Made by a program: the position numbers and the translations under genes. DNA of 37,305 nt from positions 1-37,305 of the IMG/VR virus record IMGVR_UViG_3300038309_000185, one strand, 5' to 3'. Origin of the DNA: a virus. The notes under the pieces are model-generated. The model was not told where the DNA came from. It saw nothing but the letters and a program-made list of their open reading frames with translations, and did not search any database. Below, in pieces: positions 7,598 to 17,047 of this stretch. How positions within the stretch are numbered: position 1 is the stretch's first letter; each line of letters opens with the position of its first letter.

Positions 7598-9724
7598 ATG
7601 GGGTCCGGCGGCGGTAAACCGTACCCGGTATCCGATGCTCAGCATGATGCGGTAGCCAGTCTATATAGGGGTGTAGACAATGCCGTTAAAAATAATTTCG
7701 TTGACGCCTCTGGCAATATCGTTGCCCCTCTTCCGACCATAACCCCGGCCACGCAGTATAATACCAACGCTTGGCTCAACCAATATAATCAGGGGATGTC
7801 CCCCCGGTGGCTGGACACGGCTTATGCGCCATACTCAGACATAGTAAACGGTAACTTTGCAGGCCCGCAAAACAGCGTTGGTTATGGGATGCTCGCGAAT
7901 ATCGCGGGGTCCCCGACGATGCCGTCTTGGCTAGCTGCGCAAAGCAACGATCGAGTTTCCGCCCCCAATGTCCCGACATACAATGGGCCATACGCCACGC
8001 CGCCAAGTTACAATGCTGTAACTGGTGGCACCCGAGGGAGATCAGGTAACATTGCTTATGGCTGGCAGCAGTCTGGGATGCCAAGCCGCGCAGAAGCGCT
8101 GGGTGAGGCAGGGCGGCTAGCGGGGGGCGCGGTTAACTCGGCCGCTAGGTTGGGCTATGGGGCGCTTACCTCAGGGATCGATACGGTAGGCAGCGCGGTA
8201 CAGGGCGCTGGGAACGCAATCGGTTCAGCCGCCAATTCTGCGGCTGGAGTACTTGGTTCCGCAGCCAACTCCTTGATGGGCAATATAGGGAACGCGCTCA
8301 ACGGCGGGGCCAATACAATAAACACAGTAGCAAACGATGTGTTAGGCGCCGTACCAAAGACCCTTAACTCGGCGATGTCTGGCGCGGCGAAAGGGGTAAT
8401 GCCTGGGATTACTGCTGGGGCTTTGGCTGGGACTATCCCAGCGGTTGGTACTGCCCTTACAGGTATCGGCCTCCCGGCAGCTATACCTGTTGGGTTGGCA
8501 TCGGCTGGGCTGGGGGCGCTCGCCGGGGCTGGGCTGGGGGCGGCGGCTGGGGCCGCCCCAGCGGCGCTAAACTCTGCTACACGCACAGCTGGGGACCTGG
8601 TTAACGGTGTCACGGGTACAGTAAGTAGCGCGTTGCGCCCACCAACCATCGCCCTGACGCCTAAGTCTTCTGGTGGCCCTGCTGGTGCGCCATATAGCGG
8701 CCCAAAGAGGGCAAAGGTATCGAACGTCCCCACTAACCCAGTTTTCGGGCGGGTCGACCCTGTGGCCTCTGGCGAGATGGTAGGGCGCAACCCGGTGTAT
8801 GGGTATTTGGGGAGCACGGCTGCCGGGGCGAATGTTTACAGTAACCCCACATTCCAAAATAGGGCCATGCAGACCATCGCCAATGGGGGGCTCTTAAGTG
8901 ATTCCGGGTACTTAGGCAGCATCACTTCCGACGCTGCGCTTGACCCCATGAATAACCCGTATTACAAAGATCAAGTCACTAATCTTGAACAAAACGCCGT
9001 GGCTGATGCTTCGGCCAAGTCCGCCGCTGCCGGTCGGCGCGGAAGTGGCCTTGCAGCGGGGGTGGCGGCTAAGCAGGCCCAGGAGGCCACAACATCAGCT
9101 CTCAATCAGCAGTACCAGGCGAACCAAGCCCGGCAACTCGCAGGCAAGCAATTGGCCTTGCAGTCAACCCAGCAAGCAGCCAATCTCAACGACCAAGCAT
9201 ATAATGCGGGGAAAGAGCAGCAGATTGCCGCAAACCAAGCGGTGAATAGCGCATATCAAGGCGAGATGGGCGATTGGTTACGGGCAGCGGACCAAGAGCG
9301 CACAGCATATGACGCCGCAGCGGCAAGGCAGCTCCAGGCGTCGCAGTATGCCACCCAGGCGGATATTGACCGGGCACATACACAGCTTCAGGCCATGGCC
9401 CTCGGACCGCAGTTGCAGGGCAGCCAGAATCAATCAGCATCCTCAGCGGTCGAAGCAGCGAATCAATATTATAATTACCTCAACAACTTGAACAATCAAG
9501 CTGCAAGCCAATATGGGTGGCTAGCCCAAACAGCGGGTGGTGTGCCGGGTATTCAAATGACGGGATCGCCGGCGCAGCCGGGCTTGCTCCCGACACTTGG
9601 TAGCACGGCGGCCCTCCTTGGTACGGGGTATAACGCGATTTGGGGTAAACAACCGGCTACAGCCCAGCCAACTATAGACCCATATACTATGATGCTATAT
9701 AGTGGTTTAGGATTGATGGACTAA
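7598..9724 (+). CDS. Large Ala/Gly/Asn-rich ejection protein candidate (708 aa)
   Basis: Probably carried in the virion and ejected to help DNA cross the envelope. Residues about 160-350 are Ala/Gly-rich and suggest helices that could insert in membranes (GAGLGAAAGAAPAALNSA). The region around NNPYYKDQVTNLEQNAVADA, followed by SAAAGRRGSGLAAG and a long Gln/Ala-rich coiled-coil stretch, is typical of phage internal virion proteins. The ATG at 7598 is chosen because GGGGAG lies 7 nt upstream; an ATG at 7583 in the same frame overlaps the previous gene and has no clear site. It is the first of three such large proteins in a row. Confidence 0.6.
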   Translation: MGSGGGKPYPVSDAQHDAVASLYRGVDNAVKNNFVDASGNIVAPLPTITPATQYNTNAWLNQYNQGMSPRWLDTAYAPYSDIVNGNFAGPQNSVGYGMLANIAGSPTMPSWLAAQSNDRVSAPNVPTYNGPYATPPSYNAVTGGTRGRSGNIAYGWQQSGMPSRAEALGEAGRLAGGAVNSAARLGYGALTSGIDTVGSAVQGAGNAIGSAANSAAGVLGSAANSLMGNIGNALNGGANTINTVANDVLGAVPKTLNSAMSGAAKGVMPGITAGALAGTIPAVGTALTGIGLPAAIPVGLASAGLGALAGAGLGAAAGAAPAALNSATRTAGDLVNGVTGTVSSALRPPTIALTPKSSGGPAGAPYSGPKRAKVSNVPTNPVFGRVDPVASGEMVGRNPVYGYLGSTAAGANVYSNPTFQNRAMQTIANGGLLSDSGYLGSITSDAALDPMNNPYYKDQVTNLEQNAVADASAKSAAAGRRGSGLAAGVAAKQAQEATTSALNQQYQANQARQLAGKQLALQSTQQAANLNDQAYNAGKEQQIAANQAVNSAYQGEMGDWLRAADQERTAYDAAAARQLQASQYATQADIDRAHTQLQAMALGPQLQGSQNQSASSAVEAANQYYNYLNNLNNQAASQYGWLAQTAGGVPGIQMTGSPAQPGLLPTLGSTAALLGTGYNAIWGKQPATAQPTIDPYTMMLYSGLGLMD

Positions 9725-11484
9725 TGGCCATATATAGCGATGATCCTTACGCCCAGCCTCAGTGGCCCTTGTTTTATCCGCAAGGTATGCCTATGTACCT
9801 AGGGGCGCAGCTTGGGCCGAATACTGGACTAACCTCCCCGGATCAGCGAGAGCAAGACTTAGCGAGAACGCAAGTCTTGCGTAATATGCTTACAACTCAA
9901 ACCTTACATTCTCCAGGAACGCCATACCCGTCTTTAGCAAGTCAATCGCCTCCGGAAGCGTATGACGCGCAAACCGCAGCCTTAAAATATGGGCTAGGGG
10001 TAAATCCAGTAGACCAAGCCCCGCCAGAAAAGTCTTTGTGGGATAGGATAAGTAGCCATCTCCCGTTTGGCGGCCCACCACAGCAAGCACCTGGCTCGAT
10101 GGTGGCCCCCCAAACGGGTAATAAGTGGGCTAATGCGATCTCTTTGATTGGGCAGGGCTTGGCGGCGTCTGCTTATGGGCACCCTGAGCGTATAGGCCCG
10201 GCCATGGCCGAGGCGCAGGCCAACATTGACCGGAGGAACTACCGGGCCATGCAGCTTGAGCAGCAGGCCGCGCAGCTTGCGCAACAAGAAGCCGATGCTA
10301 AGCGGAAAGACGCTCTAGTACGGGGAATCATTGGGGAACCCCCTACGCAGGCCCCGCTTGGGGGATTACCTACTGCTGCGCAGCCACAGCAAACCGTTCC
10401 GCCCCCACAAGGCCCGGCGTTCACTCCCTCACAAGCGCCAATGTTTGCCCCCCCTCGGCAGGCGGCTATGCCCCCTCCACCGCCCCAGCAAGGCATGCCC
10501 CAGCAGGGCATGCCCCAGCAGGGCATGCCCCAGCAAGGCGCAGCGCCGTTTAGTATAGGTGGGGTAAACTTAGATCCCCGGCAACGGGCTTTAATCGCTT
10601 ACGGGTTGATGAATAACAACTTACCGCAAGTAATGAGCTACCTTAACCAGCAAGCCGAAGGCAACCGACTGTTTAATACCGTAAACACCGGAGCTGGCGT
10701 TCTTGCTCTGGATAAAAATGGGAATGTGCGTGGTAGGTATCCTTTAGCCCCTAACCCCAAGCTAATCAACCAAGGGGGACAGATACGGTTAGTGAACGCG
10801 AATAATCAAGATAGTTACGGCGCGTACCCTGTAAGTATGACGCCAAAACAACAATTCGATGCCGGACAGGCGTTGGCGAAGAATCAATTGGCCCCCGGCG
10901 CCCCTGGTGGTGGCGGTGGGTTAGCCGCAGATGGCAAACCGTTAAAGCCGCTGCCTATGGGTGTCATGCGTGATCTTGTGGCGGGTAATATGGGGCTAGG
11001 AGAATATAGTAAACTTGGGAATAATTTGTGGTCTTTTTACGCTGATAACCCAGCCGCCGGAAATGCGTCTAATGCAAAAGGCGGGCTATATGGGCTAATT
11101 CGGTGGGCGAAAAATGAAGGCGGAAGAGCTTTGGGAACGACGAAGGAAGATGTATTAAAAGCCCAAAATGCATACGAAGCGGCGTATAAAGCAATTGCAG
11201 CCTTTGCTACAGACCAAGCGATTAAGGGTACCGCAACGGAAGGCGACGTTAAAAGGGTTCTTGCTACTATACCGTCTCAATTAGATAGTCATGGTTATGC
11301 CGCTGCTAAATTAGCGGAAGTATTCGATTCTGCCATGCAAAAACAACGGGCAACTATTCTAGCCTCTGCCCCCTATTATTATGTAAAGCCCCAGCTAGAT
11401 AGGTATCTACAACTTACCAAAGATTATTCCATTTTACGCGATCTCCAAGCTCAAATGGGTGGCGGGCAGAATGGCACAAAATGA
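9724..11484 (+). CDS. Second ejection / internal virion protein candidate (586 aa)
   Basis: The N-terminus is Pro/Gln-rich. A helix with AISLIGQGLAASAYGHPERI and RAMQLEQQAAQLAQQEADAK then follows, a pattern I know from phage internal virion proteins. A Gln-Gln-Gly-Met-Pro repeat (15-bp DNA unit, 10486-10539) separates this from the C-terminal 300 residues, which look helical (EGDVKRVLATIPSQLDSHGY). The start codon abuts the previous stop (last base shared). The 3' end overlaps the next gene by 14 bp. No catalytic motif seen. Confidence 0.55.
   Translation: MAIYSDDPYAQPQWPLFYPQGMPMYLGAQLGPNTGLTSPDQREQDLARTQVLRNMLTTQTLHSPGTPYPSLASQSPPEAYDAQTAALKYGLGVNPVDQAPPEKSLWDRISSHLPFGGPPQQAPGSMVAPQTGNKWANAISLIGQGLAASAYGHPERIGPAMAEAQANIDRRNYRAMQLEQQAAQLAQQEADAKRKDALVRGIIGEPPTQAPLGGLPTAAQPQQTVPPPQGPAFTPSQAPMFAPPRQAAMPPPPPQQGMPQQGMPQQGMPQQGAAPFSIGGVNLDPRQRALIAYGLMNNNLPQVMSYLNQQAEGNRLFNTVNTGAGVLALDKNGNVRGRYPLAPNPKLINQGGQIRLVNANNQDSYGAYPVSMTPKQQFDAGQALAKNQLAPGAPGGGGGLAADGKPLKPLPMGVMRDLVAGNMGLGEYSKLGNNLWSFYADNPAAGNASNAKGGLYGLIRWAKNEGGRALGTTKEDVLKAQNAYEAAYKAIAAFATDQAIKGTATEGDVKRVLATIPSQLDSHGYAAAKLAEVFDSAMQKQRATILASAPYYYVKPQLDRYLQLTKDYSILRDLQAQMGGGQNGTK
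10486..10539 (+). repeat. 15-bp coding tandem repeat (CAGCAGGGCATGCCC)
   Basis: Three full units and part of a fourth encode Gln-Gln-Gly-Met-Pro inside the 586-aa protein. Confidence 0.9.
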
Positions 11485-13747
11485 TATGACGCAAGAGGAA
11501 ATGGAGAGGCTTTACCAAGCCTTTGCCGCGCAACAGGGGGCGCTTCAGTCCCCATCCGGCTTGCCTATGCCTCCGCAGCAGTCCCCGTCCGGCTTGCCTA
11601 TGCCTCCGCAGCAGTCCCCGTCCGGCTTGCCTATGCCTCCGCAGCAGCCCCAGCCCAGCCTCCCTATGCCCCCACAGCAGCCTCCATCCGGCTTGCCTAT
11701 GCCCTCACAGCAGCCCCAGCCCAGCCTCCCTATGCCCTCACAGCAGCCCCAGCCCAGCCTCCCTATGCCCTCACAGCAGCCCCAGCAACAGGAGCGCCCT
11801 TATCACCCAGCTACCCGAGGGCTTTTCCCCGAGGGTTTGCATTGGCTGGAGCCTTCAGCTCAGGCGCTTGGTGACTTCGGAGCAGGGCTTGGCGCGGCAA
11901 TAAACTCTACCGCCGGTATCCCGATTAGTTTGTACAACCTAGCTATGGGAAAACATGGTGACAAAGCTCTTCCTGGGGCGGGTAAACTTTGGGACCAGAC
12001 TACCCAATTATACCGGGATGAAGGGCTCAATCCGTCGTCCATCCCTGGGGTAGTGGGGCAAAACTTTATCGGGCTTATTCCAGCGGCTAGGGTCGCTAGT
12101 CTTGCCAAGGCCGTCCCATCTGTAGCGGCGATGGCGGGGGGTGGGTTAGGCTCATTGATGGCCCCTGAAGGGTCCGGGCAGCAGCAGGACGCTGCCGCCT
12201 GGGGGCAGCTTGCCGGGGCCGCCATGCCCATGATGGCTAATCTAGGGTCGCGGCTGGCGCAGTCGCCGAAGGTGTATGAAGCCGCCCGCAACGCAGCTAA
12301 TATGCTAAGATCGGCGGCACCGGAGGCGAATGTGGTGGGGCCAGCTTTGCTTACTACTGGGCGGTCTGGGATACGGGGGGCCTTAGCTAGAGCGGTGAAT
12401 ACGTTAGATCCATTTGATAGCCAACGAAAGTATGCAGCTAGGGTGTTTAATACGTTTAATGAATCCATCCCACAAGTCAACCAAACTGCCGCCGTGGGAG
12501 CATTTAACGAACGCATGAAAGCTCTAAAAAACGTTATCCGGGATGGGCTCAGCACCCCAGAACAGCGTGCTGCTGGGCAATGGATAACGCTGAAGGGCTT
12601 GCTGAAAGACGCCATTGGCGGGTCGCATCTCGACACGCCCGCCATCACAGGCGCAGTTAATGACATAGCCATGACACCTGGGCATCCATTGGAGATTATG
12701 CCGAAAACAGATGAAGTGCTAAGCGCTATAACAAACAGGGCATTATATTCCAGGGGGCCCCAAGGTACATACGATGTACCTAGTAAGCTGTCCATTAACA
12801 ATTTGTGGGACGCCAGGGATTCCGCGATAAAGTATAATATGGGCGGCCAGACATATTATAAAGACCAAGCGCAACATCTACTTAACGCAATGGACAGCGA
12901 TATAGACGCGGCGGTAAATAATGCAGGCGGTGCATATGGTCAACTATACAACCAAGCGAAGAAGGCCGCAGCAGTTTTAAGCGCATTCCGAAATGATATT
13001 TTTCAAGATAACATTGGGGCGAATCAGTTTAAGGGTGGAGTGGATAAGAAGGTAAAAGCGATGCTTTCTTTCGGCAAAAATAGCCAAGACTGGACTAAGC
13101 AGTTTATAGAGGGTAAGCCTCTTCCAGAGTCAGTTGCCCAGGCTATAGGGCCGTTCGCGGACGCTGTACGGCAAGCTATTGGGCCAATGCCAGAAGAAGG
13201 GGCGCAACAGATTAAAAACGTACTCGCCAGGGCGATGTTAAGCCGCCCCTACAACCTGAATTATAACCGAGCTGCCTTAGGCAATGATCTTGATTTACAC
13301 GGTATTTATCAAAACTTAACCAATAGAGAGCTTACTGGGAGTCGTACAAGTTCTATTCTGAATCGAGATTGGAATAACTTCGTCCTTGGCCCGGCTAAAG
13401 CAACTGCGCTAGAGAACTACGCAGAGGCTAATAGGGGTATCATGCAGCGCGGGTTGCTTAATAATATAGGTGACACCGGCAACGCCCTCCGCTCTATTGG
13501 GCACGCGACTGCTAATGCTGGGCTGGCACTTGCAGGGCTAATGGGCGCTGGCGGGGTGCATGGCGGGCTACCAGCAGCGCTAGCTACTCTTGGCGCGGGC
13601 GCGATTAGCCCTGCGGTGTCTGCTGCGCTGTCTAGCCCCAGGGTCGCTGAGCTTGTGCATCAGTTAAGCATGATGCCAAGGCTGCCTATGGCGTTGGGGG
13701 CTATTCCAGCTATAGCGTCCCAATCCGCGCCACAGGGGGGCCAATGA
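11471..13747 (+). CDS. Third ejection / internal virion protein candidate (758 aa)
   Basis: Residues about 25-110 are seven 11-residue units (SGLPMPPQQSP and PSLPMPSQQPQ types). Next comes an Ala/Gly-rich stretch with GLGAAINSTAGIPISLYNLA that could be membrane-active, then a long helical region (TYYKDQAQHLLNAMDSDIDA) and an Ala/Gly-rich tail. Size, composition and position after two similar genes suggest the largest ejection protein. No lytic transglycosylase motif is visible. The ATG at 11471 follows GGTGGCGGG; a GTG at 11459 and an ATG at 11486 are alternatives. The stop overlaps the next start as ATGA. Confidence 0.55.
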   Translation: MAQNDMTQEEMERLYQAFAAQQGALQSPSGLPMPPQQSPSGLPMPPQQSPSGLPMPPQQPQPSLPMPPQQPPSGLPMPSQQPQPSLPMPSQQPQPSLPMPSQQPQQQERPYHPATRGLFPEGLHWLEPSAQALGDFGAGLGAAINSTAGIPISLYNLAMGKHGDKALPGAGKLWDQTTQLYRDEGLNPSSIPGVVGQNFIGLIPAARVASLAKAVPSVAAMAGGGLGSLMAPEGSGQQQDAAAWGQLAGAAMPMMANLGSRLAQSPKVYEAARNAANMLRSAAPEANVVGPALLTTGRSGIRGALARAVNTLDPFDSQRKYAARVFNTFNESIPQVNQTAAVGAFNERMKALKNVIRDGLSTPEQRAAGQWITLKGLLKDAIGGSHLDTPAITGAVNDIAMTPGHPLEIMPKTDEVLSAITNRALYSRGPQGTYDVPSKLSINNLWDARDSAIKYNMGGQTYYKDQAQHLLNAMDSDIDAAVNNAGGAYGQLYNQAKKAAAVLSAFRNDIFQDNIGANQFKGGVDKKVKAMLSFGKNSQDWTKQFIEGKPLPESVAQAIGPFADAVRQAIGPMPEEGAQQIKNVLARAMLSRPYNLNYNRAALGNDLDLHGIYQNLTNRELTGSRTSSILNRDWNNFVLGPAKATALENYAEANRGIMQRGLLNNIGDTGNALRSIGHATANAGLALAGLMGAGGVHGGLPAALATLGAGAISPAVSAALSSPRVAELVHQLSMMPRLPMALGAIPAIASQSAPQGGQ
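11555..11785 (+). repeat. 33-bp coding tandem repeat, seven units
   Basis: Units begin TCCGGCTTGCCTATGCC or CCCAGCCTCCCTATGCC and encode Pro/Gln-rich 11-residue units in the 758-aa protein. Adjacent units are nearly identical at DNA level, with two alternating subtypes. Confidence 0.9.
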
Positions 13748-14613
13748 GCATAGATAAATGGGATGAAAACCCCAATAAAAATACCAATGCCCCCCCTAAC
13801 GGTGCCCCTAATAACATGCAGGTGCGGGACATTGGGGAAGTGTTGCGCGGCATTATGGCGAGCGTCAGGAAATGGTATGACGACCCCGACTGGGTAGACT
13901 ATGGCCACGCCGGAGTGTGGCAGTCCCCGAGGGTGTTCAAGGTGCTGGGCGACCAGACGAGTAAATATACTCCATCCAGGGCGATCAGGTTTAACCTTGG
14001 TGCGTTCGCTTCCTATGATTATGTTAACTTCTCGGAATGGCGCATCAGAGAAGGCCAGACATATGTTACTGTTTTGGGAGCGTTGCCTGCGTCTATTCAG
14101 AATATAGCTCTAGGTGTACTTACAAAGAACTCTTTGCCCATGAACTGGATGGATAGGGCTATACCTGCCGAAGGGTTCATATACAAGCCCAAGAAGGGCG
14201 AGGCATATGCTACCACTGAAGTGTACCTGAAGAACGAGGTGGATGATAAGTTTCTCTCGAAAAAGGAAGCCCCTACTGTCCTCCGCCGCGCGGATGGCGA
14301 ACTGTTAGCCCCTATAATCGAGCAGGGTATCAAGGATGCACTCTTGAGCCCAGAGAACTTCCCCTCCGTAACTACGCCAGCATCGTCCTTCGTGCGGCTG
14401 CCCCCTGACGTTTATCTGATGTTTGGGTCGGTACTCATGGCCCCCTGGGGCCAAGCCGAGCTTAGCCCAGAAGGCCCGGCCAAGATGATCATGGCGCTGT
14501 TTTGCAACCCCACACCTATGTGTACCATAGGTGTTTCGCAGGTGAAGAACGTATCTATAAAGAATAATACTGCACGGCGTGTGCAGTGTTCCTGGCTAGC
14601 ATTGGGGCAGTAA
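13744..14613 (+). CDS. Tail fibre protein (289 aa)
   Basis: Residues about 25-90 (MQVRDIGEVLRGIMASVRKW, then DDPDWVDYGHAGVW, then FKVLGDQTSKYTPSRAIRFN) match the N-terminal virion-attachment domain common to podovirus tail fibres. A central stretch (YATTEVYLKNEVDDKFLSKK) and a beta-rich C-terminal domain with two Cys and hydrophobic strands follow and could bind a receptor. The protein is short for a fibre, so it may be an adaptor to which another receptor-binding protein attaches; the Pro-rich 551-aa product of the next gene is a candidate. The start overlaps the previous stop as ATGA. Confidence 0.7.
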   Translation: MSIDKWDENPNKNTNAPPNGAPNNMQVRDIGEVLRGIMASVRKWYDDPDWVDYGHAGVWQSPRVFKVLGDQTSKYTPSRAIRFNLGAFASYDYVNFSEWRIREGQTYVTVLGALPASIQNIALGVLTKNSLPMNWMDRAIPAEGFIYKPKKGEAYATTEVYLKNEVDDKFLSKKEAPTVLRRADGELLAPIIEQGIKDALLSPENFPSVTTPASSFVRLPPDVYLMFGSVLMAPWGQAELSPEGPAKMIMALFCNPTPMCTIGVSQVKNVSIKNNTARRVQCSWLALGQ

Positions 14614-16269
14614 ATGGCAGATGATACTCCATCTCCACCATCCTTAGGCATCCCAGATTCCAGGCCGGAAACGCCCACTCTCCCTGAACCGGTTGAGCCA
14701 CCTAGGGTAGGGCGACCGCTTGCCAACCCCACTGTGCCGAACTCTAACTACGGGGACCAGTTTACGCCGAGGCCCACCCCGCCTGCCACGGTTTCACCTA
14801 GTTTAACCTCCGCCACATATTATACCATTAAGCCCGGACCAAATAACCCCTGCCCTGGAACAGGTACGTCTATTTTTGGGTTCACTAATACACGGCAAGA
14901 GTTCATCCCCTACGAAGCGTATGGGGACTATTACGATGCGTATGGCGGGTCGCCCGCTACTTGGGAAGACCCAGACACGGGTGTTGTATATATCCCTGGG
15001 CAAACTAGCGGATATAAGGGGTTGCTATACAAGTACACTGGGCAGATGGCGGATAGTAGCCCCACAATAGCCGGCCCGAGCACAGACTTAGTAAGCCCGC
15101 ATGGCACAGACCCAAAAATAGCCCCCCCTGGGTTCCCAGTTTATTCCCAAGAAGGGCAGAAGCGTACTGATACAGGAGTTAGGGTATACGTTTATGCGGT
15201 TCCGAAAGAGATGCAAGGGGTGCGATGGACTACTGGCGGGGATGCTAATCCAGACTTAGGACCAGCTGGCATATCTACTTATTTAATATATAGTGGATTT
15301 ACTTTTAACGAAGCAGACTTAGCAAAAGTAAAGGGTAAAAAACTTACTTTTATAAGGGTAGCTATAAGGGATAACGCAGGCCCTGTGAGCCACCCCTTTT
15401 TAGCTATCGGGGTTATATTCCCTGGAGAACTTCTATTCCCTTACGGCCCTATATACCCCCAAGACTTGGGTACAACTGGGCTTCGCCTATTGGACGACAC
15501 CGGGCGGCAAGGGTTTGTGGCGACGACTGAAGCTGAACTTGGGGTTTTACTTGGTAAGCGGGATAAAGAGTATTCATCCTGGGCACTTGCGCATAATAGG
15601 CAATTACTCAGGGATAGAAACGTCTTACCTGGGGTGAGCGAGCCACGGAATGACGCGGCTTCCCTTCCTGGCGATAATGTAGGACGGTACTACGTAAGGC
15701 ATCTTAGTGTTCCTTTCCCGGAAGGTGCGGACCCAACATTAGCCCAACTTTTTATCCAAGTTGGTGGACTACCGAACACTTATTCCGGGCACTCCATTGA
15801 CCGCGTTGCGCTTGAACTTGTTTACTGTGACGCCCCAGAAGGGGTCACACTATCCCCAACGCCCATAGTCACGGCAAACCATGTTGGTGGGGATGGTGGC
15901 CTTGCGGTAGCGATTGGCGAACCCCCGACTCCTACTCCGACTCCTACTCCTACCCCCAATACAGTAACCGGCGTATCTGTTACGCCTAACGGCAACCAAG
16001 CCCCTGTCGGGCAAGGTACGGTAGTTAACCCTGGGAAGCCACCTAGTGGGGTTGTCAATGTAGGGAGCGGGGTATGGGGGCTCGGTAGTGGGTTCGGGTA
16101 CCCCAATATATTCCAAGCCTTTGCCGCGCCCACGTTCCCAAGCTGCATGGGCAGACCCCACGTCAGCTTGATAAGTGTGTGGGGCGCGGCGGTCATTGGT
16201 AGGTGCTCTAACTGGGAAGACTTACCCTTGGAAGCCCCCAGTAACGGGGATTGCGGTTGTGGCAGATAA
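14614..16269 (+). CDS. Pro-rich putative tail appendage protein (551 aa)
   Basis: Not assigned to a named family. The first 70 residues are Pro/Thr-rich. A globular region of about 350 residues with many Tyr, Gly and beta-like stretches (FIRVAIRDNAGPVSHPFLAI) follows. Next is a short Pro-Thr linker (about residue 440), and a C-terminal domain that ends with Cys-containing segments (PSCMGRPHV, RCSNWED, GDCGCGR). The ATG directly follows the fibre stop. Its place after a fibre gene suggests a host-contact appendage. The Cys-rich end is shared in style with the next gene. Confidence 0.6.
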   Translation: MADDTPSPPSLGIPDSRPETPTLPEPVEPPRVGRPLANPTVPNSNYGDQFTPRPTPPATVSPSLTSATYYTIKPGPNNPCPGTGTSIFGFTNTRQEFIPYEAYGDYYDAYGGSPATWEDPDTGVVYIPGQTSGYKGLLYKYTGQMADSSPTIAGPSTDLVSPHGTDPKIAPPGFPVYSQEGQKRTDTGVRVYVYAVPKEMQGVRWTTGGDANPDLGPAGISTYLIYSGFTFNEADLAKVKGKKLTFIRVAIRDNAGPVSHPFLAIGVIFPGELLFPYGPIYPQDLGTTGLRLLDDTGRQGFVATTEAELGVLLGKRDKEYSSWALAHNRQLLRDRNVLPGVSEPRNDAASLPGDNVGRYYVRHLSVPFPEGADPTLAQLFIQVGGLPNTYSGHSIDRVALELVYCDAPEGVTLSPTPIVTANHVGGDGGLAVAIGEPPTPTPTPTPTPNTVTGVSVTPNGNQAPVGQGTVVNPGKPPSGVVNVGSGVWGLGSGFGYPNIFQAFAAPTFPSCMGRPHVSLISVWGAAVIGRCSNWEDLPLEAPSNGDCGCGR

Positions 16270-16591
16270 CGCTACCGCAATGCCGTTACCGCCCACCCCA
16301 CCACTGGAGCAGGCAAGCATCATCCATGTGGGGGGAATCTACGGCTGCGTGCTTCCGCCGCGGGCGGTCGGCATCCCAGTGGATGCGCCTAGCGTTAGGG
16401 GTTGTCCGGATATCCCGCCACCTATAATATATACTGTACTGGTGTCGGGCATATACGGTTGCCCGCCTTTGCCGGTTGACTTGTGCGGGCTTACCAATAG
16501 CGACTCTTGCCGCGCCTGGGACGCCTATGGTAATGATCTTATGGATGGATGCTGCAATCTATGCGGGCAGCCTTGTTGTGGTTGTAGATAA
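16259..16591 (+). CDS. Cys-rich small protein (110 aa)
   Basis: Starts with GTG (MADNATAMPLPP) after ACGGGGAT, overlapping the previous gene by 11 bp; the start MADNAT echoes MADDTP of that gene. The protein has two GIYGC motifs and ends with a dense Cys cluster (DGCCNLCGQPCCGCR), with about 12 Cys in 110 residues. The spacing suggests disulfides or metal binding. No family is recognised. It lies among tail-fibre genes, so an exposed, cross-linked virion appendage is plausible. A longer reading from 16175 lacks support. Confidence 0.6.
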   Translation: MADNATAMPLPPTPPLEQASIIHVGGIYGCVLPPRAVGIPVDAPSVRGCPDIPPPIIYTVLVSGIYGCPPLPVDLCGLTNSDSCRAWDAYGNDLMDGCCNLCGQPCCGCR

Positions 16592-16600
16592 GGAGGAATC

Positions 16601-17005
16601 GTGGCTAATAATCTTTTCGCGCTTGGGCGGCAGAAGTTTCTCGAAGGCAAGATTGATTGGATCAGGGATACCATCAAGATTGCGTTGATCGACACGGACA
16701 AGATTACCGTGGATATCAATGCCAATGAGATGTTTTCCGTGTTTTCCAGCACAGTAATTGGGGAATCGCAAGAGCTTAAAAACAAAAGCTCTTTCTATGG
16801 CGTAGCTAGGGCCGATGCCGTCACCTTCCCAACCGTAACGGGTAACAAGGTGGGGGCGTTGCTCATTTATAAAAGCTCTGGGGTCGAGAATACCAGCCCG
16901 CTCATTGCCTATATTGATACCGCCCAGGGGCTTCCGATTACGCCCAATGGCGGGGATATCACCATTAACTGGGATGCTGGGCCTTATGGCATATTCATGC
17001 TATGA
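16601..17005 (+). CDS. Conserved phage tail-associated protein (134 aa)
   Basis: GTG start with an excellent AAGGAGGAATC ribosome site. The pattern GRQKFLEGKIDWIRDTIKIA, then a beta region with FSSTVIGESQELKNKS, then ALLIYKSSG and a C-terminal GLPITPNGGDITINWDAGP is a common phage protein usually next to tail fibre genes. Its exact role is not known to me; it probably is a virion component or fibre-associated protein. The end of the gene runs into a ladder of 10-bp repeats that each contain an ATG. Confidence 0.7.
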   Translation: MANNLFALGRQKFLEGKIDWIRDTIKIALIDTDKITVDINANEMFSVFSSTVIGESQELKNKSSFYGVARADAVTFPTVTGNKVGALLIYKSSGVENTSPLIAYIDTAQGLPITPNGGDITINWDAGPYGIFML

Positions 17006-17047
17006 GGTTCTATGAGGTTCTATGAGGTTCTATGAGGTTCTATGAGG
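17001..17047 (+). repeat. 10-bp start-stop repeat (TATGAGGTTC) before the 162-aa gene
   Basis: Four exact copies plus a fifth copy (TATGAGGCTG) that contains the true start. ATGs fall at 17002, 17012, 17022, 17032 and 17042. Each of the first four would give a short peptide (MRFYEVL) that ends at a TGA inside a later unit. Each unit also carries GAGG about 7 nt upstream of the next ATG. The stop of the upstream gene (17003-17005) lies in the first unit. Confidence 0.9.

Noticed and set aside
8155-8817. 220-codon minus-strand open frame, Ala/Pro-rich
   Set aside because: Mirror of the Ala/Gly-rich ejection protein gene.
11860-12801. 313-codon minus-strand open frame opposite the 758-aa ejection protein
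   Set aside because: Composition follows from the complementary Ala/Gly-rich gene; no own signals.
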